This document shows positions 43,013 to 53,607 of a stretch of 64,000 nucleotides of DNA, one piece after another. Within the stretch, counting starts at the first letter, position 1. Every line of letters begins with the position of its first letter. This stretch comes from Macrosoma leucophasiata (Eukaryota; Arthropoda; Insecta; Lepidoptera; Hedylidae), in NCBI GenBank assembly GCA_036365455.1, contig JAWQUS010000020.1, forward strand, positions 8,529,001 through 8,593,000, given 5' to 3'. The notes below the pieces were generated by a model that was not told the DNA's origin, ran no database searches, and saw only the letters and a list, made by a program, of their open reading frames with translations. The translations under genes and the position numbers were made by a program.

Positions 43013-43480
43013 AAAGGAGATGTTGCGAGCTCGGCTCTGGTTCGTACACGTCCTCAAAAAATAGGTAAATTAAAGAAGAATCCGAAAAAAATACAATTAA
43101 TTTATTTAAGAATATATTTTAGAGTTACAACCACATTTAATTCAAACGATTTTATCATTTTCAACTATGTAAAACATGGCGGCGATACAGCCGACACTTG
43201 GGATCAATCGAGTTTGATAGTAATTAAAAAATATTACTTTTTTCTCCAAGTACTATATAATCAAAATACAATTTAAAAAATGAAAATGTAAAAAAAGACA
43301 TCGCCCGCCATATTGGTATTGAGTTGCAATTCTAACTGCAAATAATGTTTTGTAACTGCAAACAAAGCTAAATAAGTGAAAATATGCAGTAAGAAACGTT
43401 TTTATATTGATTTTGCCTGTTTAATGTTATTATGTACAATACATGGCCGGAGGTCCATACATTTTTGCAACATCTCCTTT
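43013..43480. mobile_element. Possible MITE with 14-bp inverted ends
   Basis: AAAGGAGATGTTGC at 43013-43026 is exactly inverted at 43467-43480. Inside, CATGGCGGCGAT near 43176 pairs imperfectly with ATCGCCCGCCAT near 43302. No ORF of note. No clear target duplication. Confidence 0.4.
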
Positions 43481-43831
43481 CTCGTAATACTGGCGAGTCT
43501 ATTACCATTTTGGCTTTCATTTTGGGAAAAAACACATTATTATGGATTGCTTTTGAGAAAAAAAAAACACACACAGTATCTCTTATTTCATACACCATAT
43601 TTATTTCATGAGCCTCCTGTAAAATTATTAATACTAATATCAACAAGCTGAATAGGCAGTTGGCTTAGATTTTTGTGGGTTTTAAGTGAGAGTATTATTT
43701 ATTACATATTCTCTGTCAGTGGGTACTCTCAACCTGCTAACGGGAACAAGAACGCATGAACCATAATTCCATAATTTTTGTCTAATTTGCAATTACACAA
43801 GTGAGTGAATTTAGAACTGAATGAAATAATT
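43481..43831. other. Interval without a gene
   Basis: Nothing recognised; overlapping ORFs on both strands (43368-43651) are AT-rich shadows. Confidence 0.45.
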
Positions 43832-43990
43832 GAAAGAAAAATTTGACTTCGGTCAGGGATTGAACCTGCGACCTTAGAATGATCAGTCCAGCCATTTACC
43901 CATTAACTACACTTTTTGTAAGATTTCGGTAGCTGAGTGGTTATCCCGAGATAGCAGGTTCGATCCCTTCCCGAATTCAATTTTTCTTTA
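43832..43990. mobile_element. tRNA-like foldback repeat, copy 1
   Basis: Outer arms are inverted: GAAAAATTTGACTTCGGTCA and TGAATTC..TTTTTCTT. Each arm looks like part of a tRNA. On the + strand, box A TAGCTGAGTGG (43930-43940), box B GGTTCGATCCC (43958-43968) and ATTTCGG/CCGAATT acceptor-like ends are present, but the anticodon arm is missing. On the minus strand a T-arm (GCAGG, loop TTCAATC, CCTGA) remains. Probably an inverted SINE-like pair. Confidence 0.65.
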
Positions 43991-44551
43991 ATATCAACTC
44001 TTTCATAACACAGATTTCATTTCATCCAGACCTTTTTCTACAATTTTTACCAGTTTTTCTGTCTACAGTCAGACAACTAAACACTGACTAAACCCGCATT
44101 CAATTAAAATGATAGATAGCTTAATGAGGTTGTTGGCTGTTGGCATATCATGATAATGAATCTTGATGGTGTACAAGATGCTTTCTCTTTGATGTTAGCA
44201 ATTTACTTGAATCTGATGCAAGATAGAATATCACGTTGCACTTTTGATTACAAACCAGAAAATAACAATTTGCACTCATTATTCATATGTTCTAAGTGGA
44301 ATTTAATCTATGATAGATTAAATAATACAAAGTTATTTCTATAATAGAAGCGTATTGAAGGCAAAAACAGATATCGATGTTAAATGAAAGTTTTCACACA
44401 TGTATGTATACTTGATTATGTTTTTATAAATGAAATAAAATAAAATACACTTACACTCACTCACTTATCTGTGTCGTGGGTGCCGTTGTACAAACACAAT
44501 ACGTATACAAAGTCACAAACATCCAGACCCGAAACAAATATCAGTAGGCCA
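43991..44551. other. AT-rich interval without a gene
   Basis: The + ORF at 44150-44344 (64 residues) has no recognised relative. A repeat-like tract with ACAAACATCCAGACCCGAAA lies at 44515. Confidence 0.4.
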
Positions 44552-44592
44552 TAGAGCAACACGGGCCACCGGCCGCCGCTGCGGACCTGAGG
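44552..44592 (+). repeat. GC-rich hairpin family, single-arm copy
   Basis: CATAGAGCAACACGGGCCAC followed by CGGCCGCCGCTGCGGAC matches one arm of the 45365-45436 palindrome, with internal self-pairing. Confidence 0.65.
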
Positions 44593-45363
44593 GAGTAATA
44601 GCGCTTATTACCGATGCAAAACAGTCTGTCATTGTTTGCTATGAGGGAGCTTGAAGGCTGGCGGTATACTTTGTTTTTCCTTGGAAAGGTTTTTTAAAAT
44701 CCCAGGAGTAGGTATAATGACCCTAGTTGAAACCACGGTTATTAAGCTAGTTACGTCATAAATCGTAACAAAAATATTTAGGTACCTACCTATACAAATG
44801 AAATTGTTAAGGTCAATAAGTTAAAGAATATTTCTTTGACTTAAACTAATATTTCATGTAATATTTTGTGAAACGTAAATTTGAATTTTGAAGTAAGTAT
44901 TAGAAATCATCATAAATCAATTAGGTTTCAGACGAGACTGGGCCTGCTATAATGTATGATGTCCATACATCTTCACCGGCCCGCGGCACCTAACTGCCAA
45001 CCATTTCCTGTAATTCATCATAGTCTTGATATAAATACTGAAGATTTTATGCCACATAATTTTCCTAAAGAATAATAAATATTGGATCGGTCGCCATTAC
45101 AGTTTACCATAGTAACTTATTAAAATGCATAAAAATTTCAATGGCTTTAAATATTTTAACTGGTTTATATTAAAAAACCGACTAAACATGTGTCGGATCA
45201 CGCATAATCGTTTGATTGTAAAGCAAAGCTGTGATATTTTTTCTCTTAATCTCGTTATACTATCCTACTTAGGTATACTATACTCTAAAACTTTTTAAAG
45301 ATCTATCCAACGACTCTTGCAATACTGGATACATGAGATGGTACACGAGAAAAAAAAAAAAAC
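44593..45363. other. AT-rich interval without a gene
   Basis: Nothing recognised; the interval ends in an A-run before the palindrome. Confidence 0.45.
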
Positions 45364-45436
45364 CCATAGAGCAACGCGGGCTACCGGTCGCGGCGGACCG
45401 GAGCGCCACGACCGGTAGCCCGCTTTGCTCTATGTA
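45364..45436. repeat. GC-rich palindrome, about 28-bp arms
   Basis: CATAGAGCAACGCGGGCTAC..GGTCGCGG pairs with CCACGACC..GTAGCCCGCTTTGCTCTATG around CGGACCGGAGCG, two mismatches. It follows a 13-base A-run and stands out from AT-rich surroundings. Confidence 0.85.
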
Positions 45437-45460
45437 CCTAATAACCTCATTTTAGGTACA

Positions 45461-45688
45461 GGTAGAGCTCCAGTGACGGTGCTCGCGGGCGTAGGCACCA
45501 CCGCATTACCTAATATACTTGCCGCTAAATGGTAGTGTTCAGCACTATCGTGTTCCAGTCAGGTGGTAATGTACGGCCCTGTAATTTCCGGGACAGAGGC
45601 ATAACACCTAATGCCTCAGGAGTGGCAGAGCATCAGCATTTTGACCTCTACTGCATGCTTGTTTGCCACTTTTATAACATAAAAAAAA
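45461..45688 (-). repeat. Repeat A copy 7, internal deletion
   Basis: Reverse-oriented: GGTAGAGCTCCAGTGACGGT to ACTTTTATAACATAAAAAAA, lacking the part with the TATAGACACCC words. Confidence 0.85.
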
Positions 45689-45699
45689 GGTAAGCTACC

Positions 45700-45880
45700 C
45701 CAAACAATTTTTATTCAAGGTTTTATTTAAGCACTTTGTAAAAATTACTAAATAGTATCTGATTGATACCAAATTACAGCTTTCTAACAACAACGACGTT
45801 TCTGAGTTAACCTGTGGACGGACGGACGGACATGGCGAAACTATTAGGATTCCTTCTAGGCTACGGAACCCTAAAATGTC
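45700..45880 (-). repeat. Dispersed repeat F copy 1 (GGAACCCT type)
   Basis: GGACGGACGGACGGACATGG and GGCTACGGAACCCTAAAATG mark a repeat that I recall as common in Lepidoptera; related in reverse to 62975-63200. Confidence 0.55.
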
Positions 45881-46193
45881 ATGAAAATACCAGTAATTAC
45901 CTACCACTTTAACTACATACACTAGGTATTTATTATAATATGCTAATTACTTTAGCAGCGACCTCGCACGCGTTGAATTATGCTAATTCTCTGCTAATAT
46001 TATACTCGTCAAGCGTAGTTTTGTCATTTTTGGCGATACTATACGTTACTGCGCCTATAACAAATGTGTATTAGAACTGGGTTTGGATAATAATGCGATA
46101 AATTAGCATTTAAATCTGTTTATTAATTTTGTTTTTACTTTCAAACAATATAAAGCTAGGTATTGTACAGAAGTGACCTAGAAATATCTTTTT
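45881..46193. other. AT-rich interval without a gene
   Basis: Nothing recognised. Confidence 0.45.
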
Positions 46194-46350
46194 AACCGAG
46201 TTCAAAAAGACGAGAAGGTTCTCAATTCGGTCGGTATATATATATTTTTTTTATGTATGTACGCCAATTTCGCCGAGATTTCTGGACCGATTTACGTAAT
46301 TCTTGTTATGTTTGATGCGGAATAGTTTCGAATTGGTCCCATAAACATTT
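46194..46350 (+). repeat. Dispersed repeat G copy 1 (ACCGACTTCAA type)
   Basis: AACCGAGTTCAAAAAGACGA, GGTTCTCAATTCGGTCGGTA and GATGCGGAATAGTTTCGAAT are recalled from a widespread lepidopteran repeat. An inverted relative lies at 49120-49190. Confidence 0.55.
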
Positions 46351-46784
46351 TATTCAGGTAGGCACATTACTTTTTATTTTATGAGCATTTTTTACTTACT
46401 TTCACCTCAAACTAAAGGAATAAGATTAGACAGCGTGTTGTCATAACAATGCGTTGAATCCACTGACGTCCTAGATAGTCCTAATGCGCATGACAACAAG
46501 TGACAATGACATATTTACTCATCGACGACACAACACAACTTATTTACTCCTTCGTGGATAAATGCATAGAGTTAACAGTCCATGATTACTTTCCCCAAAA
46601 TCAATATTTTTTTTCATTGATTTTGTATAGTCGTGTAATAATTTTGTATCGACACATCTAAACAGTTTTAATTATGTACCTATCTTATTATCACGAAGTT
46701 AAAAGAGTCAGATTTTATAAATTTAACAGATGTGAACATTAATCTTATTGACAATGCAGCAATAAACTAAAAAGTATTAAATAT

Positions 46785-47230
46785 AAATAACTAGGTTAAG
46801 AAAAACCGACTTCAAATCTAAAAAGTAAAAAGTAATACAGATTTAATATTAATTATATACTACCTATTATTTATATGTGTTATTAACTAATAGGATTGAA
46901 GTCGGTGCCAAGCCAAAATCATTAAAGTAGGAATTTCATTGTATTAAAACGTAACTTCATGCCTGTAATCCCCGAAGGGGTAGGCAGAGGTAAATGCATG
47001 CATTCAAGCATACATGCAAACACTTACGATTCGCCGGTTACGTTTGGTTCATTGTATTCATATTTAAGTAATTAAAATATAATTATTTGTTTAAGGCTTG
47101 GCAGCGACTTCAATCCTATTAGTAAATAACACATATAAATAATAGGTATACTACCTAATAATTAATATTAAATCTGTATTATTTTTTACTTTTTAGATTT
47201 GAAGTCGGTTTTTCTTAACGTAGTTATTTT
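46785..47230. repeat. Large inverted repeat (about 125-bp arms) around a SINE fragment
   Basis: The left arm 46785-46913 (AAAAACCGACTTCAAATCTA .. AATAGGATTGAAGTCGGTGC) is inverted at about 47097-47230 (AGCGACTTCAATCCTATTAG .. GATTTGAAGTCGGTTTTTCT), with only small differences. Each arm itself ends in inverted GACTTCAA words, so the arms may be two head-to-head MITEs. The 46950-47046 SINE B fragment sits between. Confidence 0.8.
46950..47046 (-). repeat. SINE B copy 3, 3' fragment
   Basis: ACGTAACTTCATGCCTGTAA, CCCCGAAGGGGTAGGCAGAG and ACGATTCGCCGGTTACG match the 40.31-40.42 kb copy. Confidence 0.8.
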
Positions 47231-47871
47231 TATTTAAAGTTCAAAATGTCAAAAACCAACGTTTGGTGTTGATTTTAAAACAATTGTAAATTATGTCAAC
47301 ATAGGTGGATCATTTAAAAGGAGTATTTTTTAATCAACAATAAGGGAGCTTTAGTACCGTTTCAGTGCTAAAATCTATGAGGTACCTACTTAAAAGGTTT
47401 TCTAGACCTGTGACGGGTTGCCTGTTTGTACTCATAATGATTGCACTCTCACGTGGTTGCCGTCGATTAGGGCTGCTATCACTTAAATTACGGACATCGG
47501 ATAAAACTTTGAGAAAGCTCCGAACATTTGTAATTGCGTATTTTTGATGGACAAACAAGAAAAAATCATTTCAATAAAGAATTTAATTTTAATTTACTAG
47601 TCAGGCCTCGGACGCTATCCTTGAACAAATCCCGGGAAACCTGTAAGGCAGCCCTACTATCGATGATTGTTTTTCTCTATTTCTCCACGGATGGCCGTAA
47701 AGTCAGAAACCAGAATGCGCACCTGCTCTGTCAGTGCCGGAGAATAATTTAACGCCTAGTGAGTTACTGTATGGACGTTGCCAATTATGTGCCATTGCTA
47801 CTTATAAAAGATATCAAAAGAAATAGACCGATGATGCATGCCATTCCGTCGTCGAGCGCATATCTTTGTAT

Positions 47872-48745
47872 ATCATCATCATTTGAGCTTAAAGACGTAG
47901 GTACACTGCTGGACAAAAGCTTTGTAACACTTGCCATATGCCATAATCTTTGGCTAAACTTGGCATGCGGATTGACGCGGGACGCTGTTGCCCATCTTGA
48001 GCCGGGTACTCACTAGCGAACCGTAACTGTAACCGTTCCATGTACTGTAACCAAAAAACATAGTGTGTACGTGGTTCGCAAAACTGCTGCGAGCAGTACG
48101 CGTGCGGCTTGCAGCGAGCCGACGTTTACAACGTACTCATTTCTGAACCCGTAACGTCGCACGTCACTGTAACCGTTACTGTTACCAAAAACATAATGTG
48201 TACGTAGTTCACGAGCCTGCGACGAACGCTACACGAGCGGCTAGCAGCGAGCCGACGATTGTTGGTTTTTGCCGCGAATCAAAGGGCGCCCGCAGTGCGT
48301 TCGCGGACGTCAAGAGGAGAGGTTGTTGCTAGCCGCTGCAAACCAGCTATATTTTCGATATAATTATTCGTCAATCATGAGTAATGGTCAGAGGATAAAT
48401 GTGCTCATAGACGGCTGAGGGCAGATCACCTCCCCGTTCGTTTCGTTACTCCCCGTACACACTAGAACCTCGTTACTGTATCTGTTTGTTTACAGTTACA
48501 GTAACGAGGTTTTTAGTTAGTTAGAAGGCGTTCCGGCGACGACGTGAGCCGTATTTGTAAAGCGCGTACACACTAGAACCTCGTTACTGTATCACATAAG
48601 TTACGGTTACAGCTCGCTAATGAGTACCCGGCTTTATATTATTGTATTTAGTACCACATTTTTGGAATGTTTTGACTTCCATTATTCGGTTGACTGACTC
48701 CACTAGGGAAAGAATTGTCTTCGCTAGTCGAAGATCGCGGTGGGG
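47872..48745 (+). repeat. Repeat D copy 2, interrupted by a TIR element
   Basis: The left part (47872-47998: CTGGACAAAAGC, ATGCCATAATCTTTGG, GACGCGGGACGCTGTTG) and the right part (48635-48745: TTCCATTATTCGGTTGACTG) are in the order of copy 1 at 39.3-39.56 kb; the 636 bp between is foreign. Confidence 0.7.
47999..48634. mobile_element. Non-autonomous DNA transposon with inverted ends AGCCGGGTACTCA
   Basis: The ends AGCCGGGTACTCACTAGCGA and TCGCTAATGAGTACCCGGCT are inverted with one mismatch and followed by further TGTAAC words. Flanking TTG and TTA could be a 3-bp target duplication of PIF/Harbinger type with one change. The interior is GC-rich and built of subrepeats: a pair of about 80 bp (from 48047 and 48172; ACATAGTGTGTACGTGGTTC) and a 29-bp pair (48457 and 48565; ACACACTAGAACCTCGTTAC). 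No transposase, so it depends on another element. Confidence 0.7.
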
Positions 48746-49119
48746 TCATCACGTTATTCTCCTTCATTTTTGTATATGCCAACTGTTTTGGTGTCAAAAT
48801 TGAACAGTTTAATACAGTTCTTGTTTTCTCCTTACAAAAAGCAGTGGCAAGTTTCTGAGTAAACCTGTGTATTGTCGGTTTATTTCTTATAATAGCTTTG
48901 GTTACTGTGATGTAATTGTCCGTCGGTTGGCGACGTGATGTGTTTGCACAAAATCGAAGTTGTTATTGTTTTGTCCTTTTTTAATTGCAGTTAACCAGAC
49001 ATACTGGTTCTTCAGGCATCGGGTGAGGATGCCGGGAAATTACCCTCACTTTTGATGAACTTTAAACTTGCAAATTGATTTTAACGTAAAGCTTTTACCT
49101 GTAACAATATTTTTTTTTT
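48746..49119. other. Interval without a gene
   Basis: An acceptor-like TTTTTTAATTGCAG occurs at 48976-48989, but no exon can be supported. Confidence 0.4.
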
Positions 49120-49190
49120 GAATTAACAAATGACTTAAAAAAAAAACATATACCGGACGAATTGAGAACCTCCTCTTTTTGAAGTCGGTT
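49120..49190 (-). repeat. Dispersed repeat G copy 2
   Basis: GACGAATTGAGAACCTCCTC and TTTTTGAAGTCGGTTAATAA are the reverse of 46194 onward. Confidence 0.55.
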
Positions 49191-49213
49191 AATAAATACT
49201 TAGGCTTTATATA

Positions 49214-49244
49214 TACATCCGTCACTGGCGCTCTACCACCAGTA
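49214..49244 (+). repeat. Repeat A terminal scrap
   Basis: CATCCGTCACTGGCGCTCTACCACCAGT is reduced to the last 30 bp of the family (matching GTCACTGGAGCTCTACCACC). Confidence 0.65.
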
Positions 49245-49690
49245 GATAAGTGTTATGGTTTATATATCATACTAACATTCCGCAGGTCGTATAAGCTAGA
49301 AAATGTACTTTTATCCTAAAGAACTGCGGACTATGGACATTCTTGGGGCCACGTAATGAGACTCTAATTCGCTTGAAAAGGATTTTTCCTAATGGGACAG
49401 CCTCTCCCAATGGAACAATTTATGTTCGTCCAACCCATTGCCTGAATAGTCCTAGAAGATGTGGTAGTCTATTAATTTGAGCAAACAGAGAACGTCGAAG
49501 GAATTCGAATATTTTTTAACTAGTAAAATTTGATTTCGAAAATGCTTCACATTAGATGGATTTATCTATAATTTTTTTTTTTAATGATAGGAGTATGATT
49601 TTGCTTGCTTGCTAGCTATAAAAAAATCGGAAAAAAATGGATATACAAATAAAATATTATTAGGTAATTCGAACACTACGAAAAATCTAT
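49245..49690. other. Interval without a gene
   Basis: Nothing recognised. Confidence 0.45.
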
Positions 49691-49706
49691 TTTAAAGAAA
49701 AATTTG

Positions 49707-49779
49707 ACTTCAGGCGAGACTTGAACTCGCGGCCACTGGGAATCTAGTCCAGCCGCTCTTCCAACTGAGCTACCGAAGT
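49707..49779 (-). tRNA. tRNA-like sequence (pseudo-tRNA/SINE head), part of a foldback
   Basis: The minus strand reads ACTTCGGTAGCTCAGTTGG, giving acceptor ACTTCGG/CTGAAGT, box A TAGCTCAGTTGG, D stem GCTC/GAGC, and a perfect T-arm GCGAG-TTCAAGT-CTCGC with box B. The anticodon stem (CTGGA/CCCAG) has a mismatch and the loop CTAGATT would give AGA (Ser), but a Ser tRNA should have a long variable arm, which is absent. So I judge it a tRNA-derived repeat, not a working tRNA. Confidence 0.5.
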
Positions 49780-49799
49780 CCTAACTTCGGTAGCTCAGC
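49766..49799. repeat. Hairpin of the tRNA-like 5' end, inverted copy
   Basis: CTGAGCTACCGAAGT and ACTTCGGTAGCTCAG face each other across CCTA, so the tRNA-like head is duplicated head to head; copy 2 of the foldback family seen at 43.8 kb. Confidence 0.8.
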
Positions 49800-49957
49800 A
49801 TATTTCACAAGCATGTGTTAATGCGAAATAATACAAAAACAACTACGAAAATTCATTTAACATACATGGCGATAATTCTGATAGCTCTCTATATGAGTCA
49901 TCTAAATTTTATCTTTAGACGTCTTTCTTTGTGGCCTTTAATTATAATTTATGCCTA

Positions 49958-50190
49958 TAGGTTGGGATCCCACCGCAGAATCATTTCGATCATCCAGATA
50001 TGCTGCAAACCTAATTTTTATGCATATTTTTAATCTAAAAAATATTTATCCACTAGGTTGCCAATCAAAATTTGGCCGCAAAAGTATTTTTTTATATAGT
50101 TTTTTTGGGGAAAGATTTTTTTTTTGGGGAAAGTTTTGCAGCATATCTGGATGAACGAAATGATTTTGCAGTGGGATCCTAACATACTAG
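49958..50190. mobile_element. MITE M copy 2
   Basis: Ends TATAGGTTGGGATCCCACCG and TGCAGTGGGATCCTAACATA are inverted. The interior shares CACTAGGTTGCCAATCAAA and GCAGCATATCTGGATGAACG with copy 1 at 24.9 kb. Confidence 0.7.
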
Positions 50191-50983
50191 GTTATAGGTT
50201 ATACATGTATAAATGATGTAGCAAATGAAAAAACCATGACCACAGGAAAAAGATTTGTTCTATATACTGTGCCATGACCGTAAAATGTAATCCAGATTCC
50301 AGTATACATGTTGACTCTGAGATTGAATTTCCGTTATTGCTGAGACTTTAAAATACTTAAGTCTTGTAAGAAGTCAGTGGTGACATGATGATTAGGTATG
50401 AACACTGTAATTTTAGGGTGCCTTGCGTGCGACCGGTGCGACTCGAGAGCACGAGAGAAAATGCTGTCGTGTAAACACTAGTAAAAACTGTTTCTCTTAT
50501 TGCGATCGGTGAACACATGAAGACTTAATTTGTAAATAGTTTAATGACCATAATTACAACTTTACCGATACGCAAACACGTTCATTGGCAATACCAATAA
50601 TGTCAAATGTAATGTGGAATGTGGACACGCTCTAAATTATATTGAGTTGAAACAGTTAAAATTATTTATGATATTGCAACTTAATTCTTCTATTACAAAT
50701 TGCAACATATGAATGTTTGATCGACCTTTTATTGGTCCAGGGGGTCCTGGCCACGGTTTAATGTAAAACTTATGATCTATCAAATAAAGAATTTTTATCT
50801 TTTTAATTTTTAATGAATCCTTCTTTAAATAATTATTAATAATTTATTATTAGATTCAAATCCATACTAATATTACCTATTCATTATTTATTTTTTAATC
50901 TTTGAATAATACAAATTTTATCGCACCTCAAAGTGAATTAAGGAAAAAGTTTTATAATGGTGCTTCTATCCCACACTTTCTAA
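50191..50983. other. AT-rich interval without a gene
   Basis: Nothing recognised. Confidence 0.5.
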
Positions 50984-50985
50984 TA

Positions 50986-52246
50986 GGTAGGGGAAAAAGT
51001 CTTTTCGCATTATAGTATGTATGAACTTGTAATAAAATCTCTTTGGCTGTAGTATTTGTATCTGGCTGGTTTTGGTATCATTGAAAGTTAAAATTTTAAA
51101 GAACATAATTCCAAATTCAAATTAGGCAAATGTGTGATTTTCATTTGTTTTTCGTACTGTCAAGATGAGTGAATCTAATGAAGAAATTCGATACATTTTA
51201 AAATTTTACTACAAAAAAGGTGTATTTTTACGTTTTTTGGGCGCAAGCCGCGAAAAAAATTTGCGATGTTTATGAACCTAGTGCAGTGTCTGTGAGAGTA
51301 GCACAAATTTGGTTTAAGCGTTTTCAATCCGGAAATTTTTATGTCAAAGATGCACCTCGCTCTGGTCGCCCTATTACGGATAAAATGGATGCCATTTTTG
51401 AAAAAGTGGAGCAAGATCGACATATCAGTAGTTGCGACGTAGCTGCAGAACTGAGAATTGATCACGTTTGAAAAAAGCTGGGTACAAAAAAAAGCTCGAT
51501 ATTTGGGTACCTCACGAGCTCACTGAAAGAAACCTAATGAACCGTGTACTCATTTGTGATTCTTTATTACGACGTAATGAAACCGAATCATTTTTGAAGA
51601 AGCTGATTACTGGTGATGAAAAGTGGATCACGTACGACAAGAACGTGCGAAAAAGGTCGTGGTCAAAGGCCGGTCAGGCTTCACAGACTGTGGCGAAACC
51701 CGGGTTAACTCGCAATAAGGTGATGTTGTGTGTGTGGTGGGATTGGAAGGGCATTATTCATTATGAGCTATTACCACCAGGCAGGACTATCGATTCTGAA
51801 CTCTACTGCGAACCACTGAAGAGATTAAAGCAAGAAGTTGAGAGAAAGCGGCCGGAATTGATCAACAGAAGGGGTGTGATATTTCATCATGATAACGCTA
51901 GACCTCACACATCTATAGCCACTCAGCAAAAATTAAGAGAGTTTGGCTGGGAGGTGTTAATGCATCCGCCGTATAGTTCTGACCTTGCACCTTCAGATTT
52001 CCACCTGTTTCGGTCTCTTCAGAATTCTTTATGCAATGTTAAGGTGGACTGCCAAATCCACTTGTCGCGGTATTTTGATGAGAAGTCCCGAGATTTTTAT
52101 AGCAATGGGATCATGTCCCTACCTACAAGATGGCAAAAGGTCATCGAACAAAATGGTACATACATACTTTAGTTAAATTTAAATAAACTATATTAAAAAA
52201 TGTTTTGAATTATATTAAAAAATGCGAAGAAACTTTTTCCCCAACC
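50986..52246 (+). mobile_element. Mariner element 2, defective
   Basis: TIRs GGTAGGGGAAAAAGTCTTTT (50986) and the reverse of CTTTTTCCCCAACC (ending 52246); TA precedes the left end and TTA follows the right. About 1.26 kb, closely matching element 1. Confidence 0.9.
51165..52172 (+). pseudogene. Mariner transposase pseudogene (DD34D) in element 2
   Basis: The ATG at 51165 gives MSESNEEIRYILKFYYKKG, then the frame is lost in the same extra segment as in element 1. The second frame (51220-51471) holds AAKKICDVYEPSAVSVRVAQ, KDAPRSGRP and AAELRIDH, then a stop: about 16 bp present in element 1 (coding KTVLAHL) are deleted here. The third (51468-52172) is open to the normal end, with WVPHELTERN (mariner signature), ITGDEKW (first Asp), HHDNARPHT (second Asp) and DLAPSDFHLF (third Asp), 34 residues between the last two. 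So the catalytic domain is intact, but the DNA-binding and catalytic parts cannot be made as one protein. Confidence 0.92.
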
Positions 52247-52248
52247 TT

Positions 52249-53607
52249 ATATTCAAATGAACAATGCAAACTTGCTAAAAACTATCAAGTTCAGAAGCGG
52301 AGGAGACGTATGGCGGCGTGTTAGTTAGGGGTGTAAACATTGATATGACAGAAGTAAAACATCGATAATGTCGCACATGAAACATACCTATATATTTTAT
52401 ATCGAAACACTATTCGATGTGTTTCTAACACATTTATATCGACAGTATTTACCATATTTTTGTTAAATCTTATAGTCTTTGTTATTGTATACAGTCCTCA
52501 TAGAAAATGGCCACTTCTCACTCTCGGTGCTTGAAATACCTACCAGTTAGGCCATGATGACAATAAATAAATTTACAACGCCGCAGCGACGAATTCTTAC
52601 TACCGGTGGCGTTACACAATCTTCACCATTGATGCTCTATAGTCGATGTCTCAGAAATATTGATGTATTATTCTCATCCCTAGTGCTCGGGCGCAGCATT
52701 TTACAGCGACGCGTGAAATAGGTAGGTCAGTGGGTAAAAGGTGAGTGCGCTAAGTAATCTGAGCCGAGCCGCGCTGCGCTACCTGGTGGGATGTGCGAGT
52801 GGGTTCGCCGTGCTTTCTACACTGTGATGTACCTACATACTACTAATGGTTTTCTTATTCTTAGCGTTCTATATTGTTGGCCTTTGCTTGATTACATTAA
52901 AATGATATACATATATATTTCCTATTTTTATGTAGGTATACTAGGTATTGTAAGCGTAAAAGTTGGAAAGATCGTTTTTTTTTTAAACTTCGTTCGAAAA
53001 AAAAGGAAAACTTGCATCAAGTTTAAAAAAAGAGTATTTTTAGTAAATAATTGTATTATGATAGTGAGGTAGGCAGATACCGATTGTTTCCTTGATCAAT
53101 ACATTCAATACCTACCAAAGTATTTTTTTTCTGTACATTTTTTGTGAATCAGGATTTACTCACATTCAGAAATGCATGTGTTATTGCCAAAAAAAATTAC
53201 AATACCAACAGCGTTTAAGATTTTCGGATCCGGAAAGCATCTACTAAGGTACTTTTCAAATTTCACTATGTAAGGAACTTGAACGATAAGCATATCCACG
53301 CATTAGTTATAAAGTACCTATTTGTTTTTTGTATCTATCTATTTTCAAAGAAAATTAAGTAAATGAGAACATAAGTTCTGAAGAAGTGTCATCATAATAC
53401 CTCAGTTGTACGACTAAACTTTACGTTATGTGAACATTGTGAATAAATTTCTGAGCGTGAGGTAGATTTGAAAGCCACAAAGTTCCCAATATGGAGCCAT
53501 CGTATATCTCTGGAAGCCACGCGCTGAAATATGGTCAAGTCATTGTACTTTTGCGTTTACATTTCCCATAGAAGTGAATGAGTAGGTAGAGTTGTATTAC
53601 ACGATTT
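52249..53607. other. Interval without a supported gene
   Basis: A strong donor-like AAAAGGTGAGTGCG at 52736 after a GC-rich stretch (52680-52800) hints at an exon, but no frame or acceptor supports it. The + ORF at 52791-53072 is hydrophobic and low complexity. Confidence 0.35.

Noticed and set aside
49707..49779. A functional tRNA-Ser(AGA)
   Set aside because: The anticodon stem is mismatched, the long variable arm of Ser tRNAs is absent, and the sequence sits in an inverted repeat with a relative at 43.8 kb.
52680..52800. A host exon with donor GGTGAGTGCG
   Set aside because: The GC-rich context is suggestive, but no frame, acceptor or protein similarity supports it.
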